Below are positions 15,354 to 24,043 of a DNA stretch of 34,259 nucleotides, piece after piece. The stretch is from positions 1-34,259 of the forward strand of contig CACWFY010000044.1 in NCBI GenBank assembly GCA_902760345.1. Direction: 5' to 3'. How positions within the stretch are numbered: position 1 is the first letter of the stretch; each line of letters opens with the position of its first letter. The position numbers and the translations under genes are program-made. The notes below the pieces were generated by a model. The model had not been told where the DNA came from. It saw nothing but the letters and a program-made list of their open reading frames with translations, and did no database searches. This stretch comes from an uncultured Bacteroidales bacterium (GTDB taxonomy: Bacteria; Bacteroidota; Bacteroidia; Bacteroidales; Bacteroidaceae).

Positions 15354-15965
15354 ATGGCTAAAGTTAAGATACAGAAAAAAGACATCTGGATTGACATGAC
15401 GCCTATGTCAGACGTGATGACGCTGCTTCTGTGCTTCTTTATGTTGACATCATTCTTGACGCCAGAACCCATCCAAGTCACCACGCCGAGCTCGGTGTCA
15501 GAGGTTAAGATTCCGGAGAGCGATGTCTTGAACATTCTGGTAAGCCCAGAAGGCAAGATATTCCTCGGTACGGAAAACAAGAACTACATGAAGGCCATGT
15601 TGGAGACGATGACCGACAAGTTCGGTATCACTCTGAACGCAACACAGCAGAAGCACTTCCTCGAAGATGCTATGGCTGGCGCCCCCATGTCGCAGCTTGC
15701 TACTTACCTCAGCCTTGAGCCCGAGAAGATGGGCGAGGCCATCCAGACGCTCGGAATCCCCACCGATAGTATCGATGGCGGAAAGAGCGAGTTCCAGGAG
15801 TGGGTGAAGGCCGCCCGCGATGCCAACCCCGACATCCGTCTGGCCATCAAGTGCGACGCTAAGACCCCGTACAAGATGGTGAAGGCCATGATGTCTGAGC
15901 TCCAGGATATGAACGAGAACCGTTACCAGTTGATTACTAATCTTAAAACTGCATCGGAGGAATAA
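15354..15965 (+). CDS. exbD: ExbD/TolR family protein, copy 1
   Basis: 203-residue biopolymer-transport protein. A short cytoplasmic N-terminus leads to one membrane helix with the essential aspartate in MTPMSDVMTLLLCFFML (Asp20), followed by a large periplasmic domain. ExbD partners ExbB in coupling proton flow to TonB motion. The periplasmic part is longer than in E. coli ExbD (about 140 residues) and contains an inserted helical section (about residues 75-150), common in Bacteroidetes. Separated from exbB by 38 bp and from the second exbD by 3 bp. Confidence 0.92.
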   Translation: MAKVKIQKKDIWIDMTPMSDVMTLLLCFFMLTSFLTPEPIQVTTPSSVSEVKIPESDVLNILVSPEGKIFLGTENKNYMKAMLETMTDKFGITLNATQQKHFLEDAMAGAPMSQLATYLSLEPEKMGEAIQTLGIPTDSIDGGKSEFQEWVKAARDANPDIRLAIKCDAKTPYKMVKAMMSELQDMNENRYQLITNLKTASEE

Positions 15966-15968
15966 GCT

Positions 15969-16619
15969 ATGGCAAAAAAGAATTTGAGTAAGCAGAAAAA
16001 GATGGATACCCGCGTGAACTTCACGCCAATGGTAGACATGATGATGCTTCTGATTACGTTCTTCATGCTGTGTACGACGCTGGCTAAGCCTCAGGCTATG
16101 CAGTTGACGATGCCCAGTAACGACCAGAACGTAGACGAGCAAGACAAGTCGGTAACGAAAGCCTCTCATACCATCACCCTGTACTTAGGTGCTAACGACA
16201 AGATCTGGTATGTTGCCGGTCTGCCCAACTACGAAGATCCCTCCTGTGTTAAGGAGACGAGCTACGGAGCCAAGGGTATCCGCGACGTCCTCATCAAGCA
16301 CACGACAGAGGAAGGTGTAAACCCCATTGCCCGCATCATGGTAGCTAAGAAAGAGCTCGATGCCCAGAAGACTGCCTACAACAGCAAGATGACTGACGAG
16401 CAGTATCAGGAGGCGCTCTCGAGGCTGAAGAAGGGTGAGTTGCCCAACGGCGAGAAGGTACCCACGATGACCGTGATTATCCGCCCGCTGGAGACATCAA
16501 CCTACGAGAACATGATTGCAGCTTTGGACGAGATGCTCATTTGCAGTATTGATAAGTATGTCATTGACAAGATTGGCCCACAGGATCAGGAACTGATCGA
16601 TAAGGCCGGTGTCAAGTAA
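15969..16619 (+). CDS. exbD: ExbD/TolR family protein, copy 2
   Basis: 216-residue paralogue of the preceding gene, starting 3 bp after its stop codon. The basic N-terminus (KKNLSKQKKMDTR) precedes VNFTPMVDMMMLLITFFML with the proton-relay aspartate Asp23. The periplasmic part has a KGIRDVLIK helix and ends in MIAALDEMLICSIDKYVI. Two adjacent exbD genes are usual in Bacteroidetes TonB clusters; the two products may form a heterodimer in the channel (inference). Confidence 0.92.
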   Translation: MAKKNLSKQKKMDTRVNFTPMVDMMMLLITFFMLCTTLAKPQAMQLTMPSNDQNVDEQDKSVTKASHTITLYLGANDKIWYVAGLPNYEDPSCVKETSYGAKGIRDVLIKHTTEEGVNPIARIMVAKKELDAQKTAYNSKMTDEQYQEALSRLKKGELPNGEKVPTMTVIIRPLETSTYENMIAALDEMLICSIDKYVIDKIGPQDQELIDKAGVK

Positions 16620-16640
16620 CCCTAAAAAGAAGAAAGAACT

Positions 16641-17471
16641 ATGGCAAAAATAGATCTTATTGACAACGGCTGGGTTGACCTCGTATTTGAGGGCAAGAAC
16701 CATGCCTACGGTGCTTATCAACTGCGCAAAGAGACTGGTAAACGTAACATGAAGGCGCTGCTGGTTATGTTTATCATCGGAGCAGCCATTGCGGCTTTCG
16801 TAGCTATCAAAGGTGTCGTGGAGAACGCCATGAAACAGGACGTTGCCATCGAGGCCGATGTAGAGCTGGCACAACTTGCTGAGAAGAAAGAAGCAAAGGT
16901 TGAGAAGAAAGAGCAACCGAAGTTAGAGAAAGTTGAAGTAGAAAAGGTGAAGAGCTCGGTGAAGTTCGTTCCTCCTGTAATCAAGAAGGACGACGAAGTG
17001 AAGCCGGAAGAAGAGTTGAAGTCTCAGGATGAGCTCAACAAGACCAACACCGCCATCGGTGCGTTCGACGTGAAAGGTAACGACGAAGCTGCAGGTGAAG
17101 TGCTGAAGGCTAAGGAAGTTATCGCACAGCCCGAACCCCCGAAGGAGGAAGAGACCAAGGTCTTCGACGTCGTTGAACAGATGCCGTCGTTCCCCGGAGG
17201 TCCCTCGGCCCTGTTCGAGTATCTCTCGAAGAACATCAAGTATCCGGTTGTAGCCGAGGAGAACGGTATCCAGGGTCGTGTTATCGTGACCTTCGTCGTT
17301 GAGCGCGACGGTTCAATCACCGACGTTCGCGTCGTGAAGTCTGTTGACCCGTCACTCGACAAGGAAGCACAGCGCGTGGTCAAGAGCATGCCTCGCTGGA
17401 TTCCTGGTAAGCAGAACGGTTCGGCCGTACGTGTGAAGTACACCGTTCCCGTCACCTTCAGACTGCAATAA
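16641..17471 (+). CDS. tonB: TonB energy transducer
   Basis: 276-residue protein. The N-terminal WVDLVFEGKNHAYGAYQLRK is typical of Bacteroidetes TonB. A membrane helix follows at about 38-57 (ALLVMFIIGAAIAAFVAI), then a Lys/Glu/Pro-rich periplasmic spacer (70-175). The C-terminal TonB domain (about 185-276) shows MPSFPGGPSALFEYL, KYPVVAEENGIQGRVIV, VVKSVDPSLDKEA and WIPGKQNGSAVRVKYTVPV. It carries energy from ExbBD to outer-membrane receptors such as SusC-type transporters. Immediately downstream is the PstS-like lipoprotein gene (5-bp gap). Confidence 0.93.
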   Translation: MAKIDLIDNGWVDLVFEGKNHAYGAYQLRKETGKRNMKALLVMFIIGAAIAAFVAIKGVVENAMKQDVAIEADVELAQLAEKKEAKVEKKEQPKLEKVEVEKVKSSVKFVPPVIKKDDEVKPEEELKSQDELNKTNTAIGAFDVKGNDEAAGEVLKAKEVIAQPEPPKEEETKVFDVVEQMPSFPGGPSALFEYLSKNIKYPVVAEENGIQGRVIVTFVVERDGSITDVRVVKSVDPSLDKEAQRVVKSMPRWIPGKQNGSAVRVKYTVPVTFRLQ

Positions 17472-17476
17472 CAACA

Positions 17477-18445
17477 ATGAACAGAAACGCATTCAATAAC
17501 ATTATTGGATTAACACTCATTTTAGGCTTGTTCCTCGCATGTGGGAACAAGCCTAAAAATACTAAGGCCGAGGAGGACTACCAGCGCGCCGCCCGTTACT
17601 TTACAGCCGACGAGAGCTTTAGCCCCATCCTCAACGAAGCCTTGGACGTATTCATGTACCGCAGTCCACTCGACACGCTGGAGGCAGAATACACCAACGA
17701 ACAAGACGCCATCAAGAAGCTGATGAATCTTGAGACATGGCTGGCTTTCACGTCGCGCGACTTCACAGAGAAGGAGCGTCAGAACCTGAAAGACCGAAAA
17801 TACCTGCCACGCACCATCGTCATTGCCTACGACGGGCTGGCCATCATCGTCAACAATGCCAACCGCGACACCTGCATCACCGTACGCGACTTTAAGCGTA
17901 TACTGAAAGGCGAGGCCGTCCGTTGGGCCGACATCTACCCGCAGTCTAAGCTGGGGACCATCGACGTCTGTTTCGACAATCCGCTGTCGAGCACCGTGCG
18001 CTGGTGTGTTGACTCGCTGCTAGGCGGTCAGGAGATCAAGGCACCCAACATCGGTGCCGTCAAGAACAGTGCAGCCGTGATTGACTATGTCGAGAAGCAC
18101 GACAATGCCCTCGGCATTATCGGCTCCAACTGGCTGAACGACAGCCGTGACACCACGAATGTCACCTTTAAGAAGAATATCACCGTTATGAAGGTTAGCC
18201 GCATGGACACTGCTACAGCATCCAACAGCTGGCAACCCTATCAGTACTATCTATACAACGGCAACTATCCGCTGATACGCACCATCTATGCGCTGCTCAA
18301 CGAGCCGCGGACCGGTCTGCCCTCGAACTTCGCCCACTTCTGCCGCCTGCCCAAGGGTCAGCTGATTATCCAGAAGTCGGGACTCCTGCCCATTCAGGCA
18401 GCCACCAACGTACGTGAAATCTATGTAAACTACTCGAAAGAATAA
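17477..18445 (+). CDS. PstS-like substrate-binding lipoprotein
   Basis: 322-residue lipoprotein: a hydrophobic start with lipobox FLAC at Cys22, then a periplasmic-binding fold resembling the phosphate-binding PstS family (YDGLAIIVNNAN, TVRDFKRILKGEAVRW, IDVCFDNPLSSTVRW, LGIIGSNWL, YPLIRTIYALLNE). The sequence is far from classical PstS, and there are no pst transporter genes here; instead it sits 5 bp after tonB. Within Bacteroidetes this gene is a regular member of the exbB-exbD-tonB cluster (recalled), so its ligand may be unrelated to phosphate. An exact 15-bp inverted repeat overlaps its signal-peptide codons. Confidence 0.8.
   Translation: MNRNAFNNIIGLTLILGLFLACGNKPKNTKAEEDYQRAARYFTADESFSPILNEALDVFMYRSPLDTLEAEYTNEQDAIKKLMNLETWLAFTSRDFTEKERQNLKDRKYLPRTIVIAYDGLAIIVNNANRDTCITVRDFKRILKGEAVRWADIYPQSKLGTIDVCFDNPLSSTVRWCVDSLLGGQEIKAPNIGAVKNSAAVIDYVEKHDNALGIIGSNWLNDSRDTTNVTFKKNITVMKVSRMDTATASNSWQPYQYYLYNGNYPLIRTIYALLNEPRTGLPSNFAHFCRLPKGQLIIQKSGLLPIQAATNVREIYVNYSKE
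17520..17558 (+). promoter_or_regulatory. Perfect 15-bp hairpin inside the PstS-like signal-peptide codons
   Basis: TTTTAGGCTTGTTCC (17520-17534) is exactly complementary to GGAACAAGCCTAAAA (17544-17558) with a 9-nt loop. It lies 43 nt into the gene and includes the lipobox codons. It could slow translation, protect the upstream mRNA end or cause partial termination; no T-run follows. Confidence 0.7.
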
Positions 18446-18548
18446 ACTTTTTCGGGTTTGAATCGTCATAGAGGTAAGAGTTGGGAATTTTGAATGAACA
18501 ATTAGGAATGAAGAATTAGGAGTTATAAACCGTTTAAAAACGAAAATT

Positions 18549-19982
18549 ATGAAAACAATGAAATATCTATTCATCGCAGCGCTGATGACAGGATTCGGCG
18601 CTACAGCTATGGCACAGGACGGCTCAAAGGCCGACGTGGATGCCGTCAAGAAGATTATCAGTAGTAAACCCGCCGATCTGGACAAGCAGATGAAGCCGTT
18701 CTACAAGGCCAACAAGAAAAATGCCGACAATCTGGTTGCCTTCGGTCGCGAGTTCATGAACGTCAAGGACACAGCAAACGCCAAGGTTTATGCAGACTAT
18801 GCCCTGCAGGCTTCGAAGAACAAGTGCGCAGGTGCTTTCCTGCTGTTAGGCGACATTGAGGCCCTTGGTGATAATGGCGGTGGTGCTGCTGCCCAGTACG
18901 AGCAGGCCATCTATGTGGACCCCAAGAATCCCGATGCCTACTACAAGTATGCGAACGTTTACCGTAAGATCAGCCCCAATGGTGCCGTTGCCAAGCTGGA
19001 AGAGCTGCGTGCCCAGCGCCCTGATATCTCCGTTGATGCACTGGCCGGCCGTATCTATTATATGTCTAACGAGTTCGACAAGGCCCTGGCTGCCTACGAC
19101 AAAGGAGACATGAGCAAGATGGAAGAGCGCGACCTGAGCGACTATGCCATGTCAGCCTTTTTCAAGGGTAAGAACCAGAAAGCCCTTGACATTGCCAAGT
19201 ATGGTCTGACACGTGCTCCGCGTCATGCTGCCTTCAACCGTCTGGCCTTCTTCAACAGCACTGACCTGAAGAAGTATGACGATGCGCTGGTATATGCCGA
19301 CGCCCTGTTCAATAAGAGCGACTCAGCTAAGTTCTCTTACTACGACTATGTATACTACGGAAAAGCCCTGAGCGGTGCCAAGCAGCACGAGAAGGCCATT
19401 GAGATGTTCAAGAAAGCCCTGGAGCAGGACGACCTCGACAACAAGGCTAAGCGTGCAGGTGTCATCAAGGACCTGTCTACGGCCTATCAGGAGCAGGAGG
19501 ACTTCCCCAATGCCATCAAGCACTATCAGGAATACCTCAACAATGTCGAGAAGGCTTCTGCCAACGATATCGCCGCCCTGGCCAGCCTGCACATGCAGCA
19601 TGGTAGCTCTCTGCAGGACCCCGAGGCTAAGAAGGCTGCCTTCCTGAAAGCCGATGCCGTATATAACGACCTCACCAACAAGTTTGAGAATGCTGCAGAG
19701 TATGCCACCTTCATGCGTGCCCGTCTGAACACGCAGCTCGACCCCGACTCTAAGCAGGGTCTGGCCAAGCCATACTACGAGAAACTCATCGATCTCATTG
19801 CTCCCCGTGCTGATAAGGACGCTACGGAGCGTGCACGCCTCATTGAGTCGTACCGCTACATGATCGCCTACTACTTCATCGTCCAGGACGACAAGGCTAC
19901 CGCTAAGGACTATGCGCAGAAGCTGATTGAGATTGATCCCGAGAACGAGATTGCCAAGCAGGTGCTCGACGCGACCAAGTAA
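18549..19982 (+). CDS. Tetratricopeptide-repeat periplasmic protein
   Basis: 477-residue protein with a signal peptide (MKTMKYLFIAALMTGFGATAMA, cleavage before QDG). It is built of TPR helices along its length: AAAQYEQAIYVDPKNPDAYYKYAN, FDKALAAYDKGDM, HEKAIEMFKKALEQDD and FPNAIKHYQEYLNN, with a last unit DYAQKLIEIDPENEIAKQVL. TPRs make protein-binding solenoids; the partner is unknown. It closes the exbB-exbD-exbD-tonB-pstS-like cluster after a 103-bp spacer with AATTAGGA-type short repeats and no clear promoter, so it is probably on the same transcript. A strong terminator follows. Confidence 0.88.
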   Translation: MKTMKYLFIAALMTGFGATAMAQDGSKADVDAVKKIISSKPADLDKQMKPFYKANKKNADNLVAFGREFMNVKDTANAKVYADYALQASKNKCAGAFLLLGDIEALGDNGGGAAAQYEQAIYVDPKNPDAYYKYANVYRKISPNGAVAKLEELRAQRPDISVDALAGRIYYMSNEFDKALAAYDKGDMSKMEERDLSDYAMSAFFKGKNQKALDIAKYGLTRAPRHAAFNRLAFFNSTDLKKYDDALVYADALFNKSDSAKFSYYDYVYYGKALSGAKQHEKAIEMFKKALEQDDLDNKAKRAGVIKDLSTAYQEQEDFPNAIKHYQEYLNNVEKASANDIAALASLHMQHGSSLQDPEAKKAAFLKADAVYNDLTNKFENAAEYATFMRARLNTQLDPDSKQGLAKPYYEKLIDLIAPRADKDATERARLIESYRYMIAYYFIVQDDKATAKDYAQKLIEIDPENEIAKQVLDATK

Positions 19983-20002
19983 AGGCATCCCTATCATAAC
20001 AC

Positions 20003-20040
20003 AGCGCCCGTCTTCGTAATGAAGACGGGCGCTATTGTTT
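20003..20040 (+). terminator. Intrinsic terminator after the TPR gene
   Basis: AGCGCCCGTCTTC pairs perfectly with GAAGACGGGCGCT (5-nt loop), followed by ATTGTTT. It lies between convergent genes. Confidence 0.88.
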
Positions 20041-20056
20041 GATATCCATTGATTCT

Positions 20057-21121
20057 TTATGGCTTCTTCGGATCAGCATGCAGACTTTCTATCGCTCCTG
20101 TCAACGGATTCATCTGCAGATGGGTCTGGAAACGCTTAAAGAGATCGGCGCCACGCAACTCGAGGAATCCGAACTGGGGGGCCAGGAACTCAAAGGAGCA
20201 CAGTTGTTCGTCGTTACGATGCAACGACACCCTGATGCGTCCAGGCACATTGGCATAGATGCCTCTGTTCTTCTTATCCAACGGCTTCTCAAATATGTCT
20301 GGCGTAGTGTGATGCAAATCTTCTATAGTCATATAATAAGGTACGCCCGAGAGATCGTCCTTATCCACCAGGCCGATATGCCTTGAGAGACGGAAGAGCA
20401 CATCCTTGCTAACCTCTTTTTCGGGACATACCGTGATGGTATGTGCTATGGTGTCGCGGGTCAGCGTGCCACGGAACAGTGCCTCCATGGCATCTGCCTG
20501 ACGGTCTATCTCGTCGAGCATCAACTGTAGCTGGCGGGCATCTTTCGGCATATCGTCTGCTTCGCCGGTAATCAGCTGGCGACGATGAAGCTGCAGGTCT
20601 ACCAACTGCGAGGCCGTCAGCTCAGCCACCTTGGCCGTACTGCCTGCCGCCAGGATCTCTGCACTCAGATAGCGGCGCGACTGTGGCTGTGAGCGTTTGG
20701 CTGACGGAGTGAACGGCACATAGCGCGGAGCCTTCAGCGGTTCAGCATTGATGGCCTGCAGAATGCCATCCTCGCTGACATGCACCTCAGCCGTCTCACA
20801 CTTGCCGCCCTTGAATCTGACGGCAAAACACTTCGACGTATCCCTGACCGCCGTCTGTTCGACGACACAGTCTATCAGCCGGTAGGTTTCTTCCTCGGCC
20901 TGCTCAATCTCGCTCAGCTGCAGGTAGCGCTCCGCATATTTGGCGAAAATTCCCGGACGATAAGTCGTCTTCTCTATCAACAGATGAAATTTCAGCTCCG
21001 TCTTGGGCAGGAAGTAGATGATGCCTTCAGGTGTACGTCCCGCCTTGACGGGAGTAGACTCCGGCTGGGCTACCGCCATAGCGGCAAAAAACAAAAAGGC
21101 TGTGGTTAGTAGCTGTCTCAT
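20057..21121 (-). CDS. DUF4831 family exported protein
   Basis: 354-residue protein with a signal peptide (MRQLLTTAFLFFAAMAVAQ). The pattern GIIYFLPKTELKFHLLIEKTTY plus RYLSAEILAAGSTAKVAELTA matches the Bacteroidetes DUF4831 family, whose function is unknown. Toward the C-terminus, GIYANVPGRIRVSLH and APQFGFLELRGADLF suggest a beta-rich domain. It follows the NAD(P)HX-repair gene with a 17-bp gap on the same strand and probably shares its promoter. Confidence 0.85.
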   Translation of the reverse strand: MRQLLTTAFLFFAAMAVAQPESTPVKAGRTPEGIIYFLPKTELKFHLLIEKTTYRPGIFAKYAERYLQLSEIEQAEEETYRLIDCVVEQTAVRDTSKCFAVRFKGGKCETAEVHVSEDGILQAINAEPLKAPRYVPFTPSAKRSQPQSRRYLSAEILAAGSTAKVAELTASQLVDLQLHRRQLITGEADDMPKDARQLQLMLDEIDRQADAMEALFRGTLTRDTIAHTITVCPEKEVSKDVLFRLSRHIGLVDKDDLSGVPYYMTIEDLHHTTPDIFEKPLDKKNRGIYANVPGRIRVSLHRNDEQLCSFEFLAPQFGFLELRGADLFKRFQTHLQMNPLTGAIESLHADPKKP

Positions 21122-21138
21122 ACCGTCGCAAACAATGG

Positions 21139-22653
21139 TTATTCCTTGATTCTCTTGAAGGCCTGGGGCAGATAATTGATGATATCTCCAGCAATCAGAC
21201 TTTCCTGCCCCAACTCTTGTGCTGCCAAGTCACCAGCGAGACCATGGAGATAAACACCCACCACGCAGGCTTCTTGAGGCTTGTAGCCACGGGCAAGCAG
21301 TCCGGTGATGATGCCTGTCAGCACATCGCCACTACCTGCAGTAGCCATGCCGGCATTACCTGTCGGATTGAACAGCACATGTCCGTCGGGACAGCACACG
21401 GCCGTATAGCGGCCCTTCAGCACCACATATCCCTGCAGACGCTCCGCCAGATTGCTGGCCTTGGTCAGCCGCTCATAGCTATCGGCAGAATGACCTTCCA
21501 GGCGGTCGAGCTCTTTCGGATGTGGCGTCAGAATGATACCCTTCGGCAACTGCTGCAGCCACGCGCGACGGTTCGCCAGGATATTCAGGGCATCGGCATC
21601 GACCACGACAGGACACTGCGTACGGCGCAGTTGGGCAATCAGCGCAATAGCCGTCTGCTCGCTCTGTCCCAGTCCAGGGCCTATGCCCAATGCATGGTAG
21701 TCGTCCATATCTACGGGTTCGGTAAACATGGTCTCTTCCGATCCACACTGTACAATGGCCTCAGGGATAGACATCTGGATGACAGGGAGATTTCTTCTGG
21801 GTGAGTTCACGGTCACCTTGCCGGCTCCTGAGCGCAGACAGGCACGGGCTGCCAAGACGGCTGCGCCAGCCATGCCGTAGCTGCCTGCTATCAACATGGC
21901 ACTACCCATCTGTCCCTTGTGGGCAAATGCCGGACGGTCCAGCATCAGCGAGCGCATGTCGCGCTCCTCTACTAACGTATATGGTGCGTCTATCTTCTCG
22001 ATACCCTCCTGACTCAGTCGGATATCCAACACACGCAGTTGACCAAGATACTGCTGATTCTCAGCAAAGAGGAATGCCAGCTTCAGCTGTTGCAGAGTCA
22101 GCGTCACCGTTGCACGAATAATGTTGGCACGTATGTTATAAGTATTGTCCTCAGTCATCAGACCCGACGGCACATCGATGCTCACCACCTCTGACGGCGA
22201 CTGATTGATATACTTCACCAGCGAGGCAAAGCCTCCAGCCAATGGCTTGTTCAGCCCCGAACCGAAAAGACCATCGACGACCAGCATACCTTCATTCAGA
22301 TAGGGTGGTTCAAACTCTTGCATCACCTCGACGAACTGCTTGATGCGTTTGCAGTCCTGCAGGCGTTTCTTATTGGCCATACAGTCGGGCGACAGATGTC
22401 CGCTAATGTTAAACAGGTAGACCTGCACCTGGTAGTTTTCCTCGGCCAACATACGTGCCACTGCCAAGGCGTCACCTCCATTGTTTCCCGGTCCGGCAAA
22501 CACCACGACAGGCACCGTTGCCGACCAACGTTCCATAATGGCACGCGTCAAAGTTTTGCTTGCGCGCTCCATCAAATCAAGACTCGAAACAGGTTCGTTC
22601 TCGATGGTATATTTGTCCAGCTCATGTATCTGAGCACTTGTAAATATCTTCAT
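21139..22653 (-). CDS. nnr: Bifunctional NAD(P)H-hydrate epimerase / ADP-dependent dehydratase
   Basis: 504-residue fusion that repairs hydrated NADH and NADPH. The N-terminal epimerase (YjeF_N, about 1-215) shows GPGNNGGDALAVARML, FGSGLNKPLAG and IDVPSGL. The C-terminal ribokinase-like dehydratase (about 225-504) shows GSYGMAGAAVLAARACL, GPGLGQSEQT, VVDADALNIL, LTPHPKEL and the catalytic GNAGMATAGSGDVLTGIITGL. Both halves are intact and the length is usual. Cytoplasmic metabolite-repair enzyme. It is divergent from hpt. Confidence 0.95.
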   Translation of the reverse strand: MKIFTSAQIHELDKYTIENEPVSSLDLMERASKTLTRAIMERWSATVPVVVFAGPGNNGGDALAVARMLAEENYQVQVYLFNISGHLSPDCMANKKRLQDCKRIKQFVEVMQEFEPPYLNEGMLVVDGLFGSGLNKPLAGGFASLVKYINQSPSEVVSIDVPSGLMTEDNTYNIRANIIRATVTLTLQQLKLAFLFAENQQYLGQLRVLDIRLSQEGIEKIDAPYTLVEERDMRSLMLDRPAFAHKGQMGSAMLIAGSYGMAGAAVLAARACLRSGAGKVTVNSPRRNLPVIQMSIPEAIVQCGSEETMFTEPVDMDDYHALGIGPGLGQSEQTAIALIAQLRRTQCPVVVDADALNILANRRAWLQQLPKGIILTPHPKELDRLEGHSADSYERLTKASNLAERLQGYVVLKGRYTAVCCPDGHVLFNPTGNAGMATAGSGDVLTGIITGLLARGYKPQEACVVGVYLHGLAGDLAAQELGQESLIAGDIINYLPQAFKRIKE

Positions 22654-22660
22654 TATGGTG

Positions 22661-22668
22661 CAAAAATA
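22661..22668 (-). promoter_or_regulatory. -7 promoter element of nnr
   Basis: TATTTTTG on the minus strand, 7 bp upstream of the start codon at 22653. It fits TAnnTTTG, but the spacing leaves almost no leader, and the nearest TTG is 16 nt away. Confidence 0.4.
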
Positions 22669-22712
22669 CGAAAAATATGCTAATCAATACCTATTCTTTG
22701 CCGAAAATTTAG

Positions 22713-22720
22713 TAATTTTG
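22713..22720 (+). promoter_or_regulatory. -7 promoter element of hpt
   Basis: TAATTTTG, 24 bp upstream of the hpt start codon. The -33 region is poor. Confidence 0.45.
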
Positions 22721-22744
22721 TAGCAAAATTAATAATTATAGGCT

Positions 22745-23281
22745 ATGAGCATTGTAAAAATCAAGGACAAAACGTTCAAAACGTCCATCCCGGAAGCAGA
22801 GATTCTGCAACACATCAAGGCCGTTGCCGCACGAATCAACAAGGACATGGAGGGCAAGAATCCACTGTTCCTCGCCGTGCTTAACGGGTCGTTTATGTTT
22901 GCCGCCGACCTGATGAAGGAAATCACCATTCCCTGCGAGATATCATTTGTCAAGCTGGCGTCCTATCAAGGCGTGCTGTCTACTGGTAAGGTACGCGAAG
23001 TCATCGGTCTGAACGAAGACATCAACGGACGCACCGTCGTCATCGTTGAGGACATCATCGACACGGGGCGCACCATGCACCAGATGCTTGACTCGCTACA
23101 GACGCGCAATCCTGAGGCAATACATCTCTGCACGCTCTTTGTCAAGCCCGACAAGATTGAGGAGCCATTAGACATCGAGTATGCTGCCTTCACCATTCCC
23201 AACGACTTTATCGTAGGCTATGGACTGGACTACGACCAGCAGGGACGCAACCTCCGGGAGATTTACACGCTTGTAGAATAA
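22745..23281 (+). CDS. hpt: Hypoxanthine phosphoribosyltransferase
   Basis: 178-residue purine-salvage enzyme. The PRPP-binding loop VVIVEDIIDTGRTM is complete, preceded by NGSFMFAADLM and the flexible-loop region SYQGVLSTGKVREV, and followed by the base-binding VGYGLDYDQQGRNL. It converts hypoxanthine (and usually guanine) plus PRPP into the nucleotide in the cytoplasm. It is followed by adenylate kinase and obgE in the same direction. Confidence 0.95.
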   Translation: MSIVKIKDKTFKTSIPEAEILQHIKAVAARINKDMEGKNPLFLAVLNGSFMFAADLMKEITIPCEISFVKLASYQGVLSTGKVREVIGLNEDINGRTVVIVEDIIDTGRTMHQMLDSLQTRNPEAIHLCTLFVKPDKIEEPLDIEYAAFTIPNDFIVGYGLDYDQQGRNLREIYTLVE

Positions 23282-23423
23282 ACACACACACCCAATGAGA
23301 GAAATTAAACTGCCGCATCTGCCCAGTGATGTCGAGGAGCGTAAAAGCGACCTCCTGACTGACCTGTGGTATAAAGGCAAAGAAACACAAATTAAACCAG
23401 ACAAACAAGAAAAGCGTATTCAG

Positions 23424-23996
23424 ATGAAGAACATCGTGATTTTCGGTGCCCCAGGTTCAGGTAAGGGCACACAGAGTGACTTAATTATCGAGCAGTACGG
23501 CCTTGGCCATATCTCTACTGGCGACGTGCTGCGCAATGAGATCAAGAAAGGAACCGAACTGGGTAAGACTGCCCAGCAGTTTATTGACAACGGACAGCTG
23601 ATTCCCGACGATCTGATGGTCAGCATCCTTGCCAATGTCTACGACTCGTTCGGTCGTGGCCATAAAGGCGTTATCTTCGACGGCTTCCCCCGCACCATTC
23701 CGCAGGCTGAAGCCCTGAAGCAGATGCTTAGTGAGCGTGGTGACAAAATTGCCGCCATGATTGAGCTCGACGTACCTGAGGACGAACTGATGAAGCGTCT
23801 GATTCTGCGCGGACAGCAGAGTGGCCGTGCTGACGACAACGAGGAAACCATCAAGAAGCGCCTGGTCGTCTACCATTCTCAGACCCAGCCCCTCATCGAG
23901 TGGTATGCCAACGAAGGTCTGCACCACCACATCGACGGTCTCGGCACGCTGGAGCGTATCTTCGCAGACATTAAGAAGGTGATTGATAACCTATAA
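23424..23996 (+). CDS. adk: Adenylate kinase
   Basis: 190 residues from ATG 23424. P-loop GAPGSGKGTQ (residues 7-16), AMP-binding STGDVLRNEI, DGFPRTIPQAEAL, and LID-region arginines in RLILRGQQSGRADDNEETI; the LID is the short form without zinc cysteines. It interconverts ATP plus AMP and 2 ADP. The same frame is open upstream to an ATG at 23295, adding 43 residues (REIKLPHLPSDVEE ... KQEKRIQ) with no counterpart in the family. I chose the internal ATG because the first strand of the fold (KNIVIFGAPG) starts there, as in other adenylate kinases. Confidence 0.95.
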   Translation: MKNIVIFGAPGSGKGTQSDLIIEQYGLGHISTGDVLRNEIKKGTELGKTAQQFIDNGQLIPDDLMVSILANVYDSFGRGHKGVIFDGFPRTIPQAEALKQMLSERGDKIAAMIELDVPEDELMKRLILRGQQSGRADDNEETIKKRLVVYHSQTQPLIEWYANEGLHHHIDGLGTLERIFADIKKVIDNL

Positions 23997-23998
23997 GG

Positions 23999-24033
23999 AC
24001 TATGGGGCCCATGAGCCCCATTAGCCCCATGAG
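23999..24033. repeat. Short GC-rich repeat between adk and obgE
   Basis: Three variants of the motif AGCCCCAT/GGGGCCCAT are packed into the 47-bp spacer, and ATGGGG can pair with CCCCAT around an 8-nt loop. Possibly a weak hairpin or a relic of duplicated linker sequence. Confidence 0.45.
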
Positions 24034-24043
24034 ATAAGAAAAT

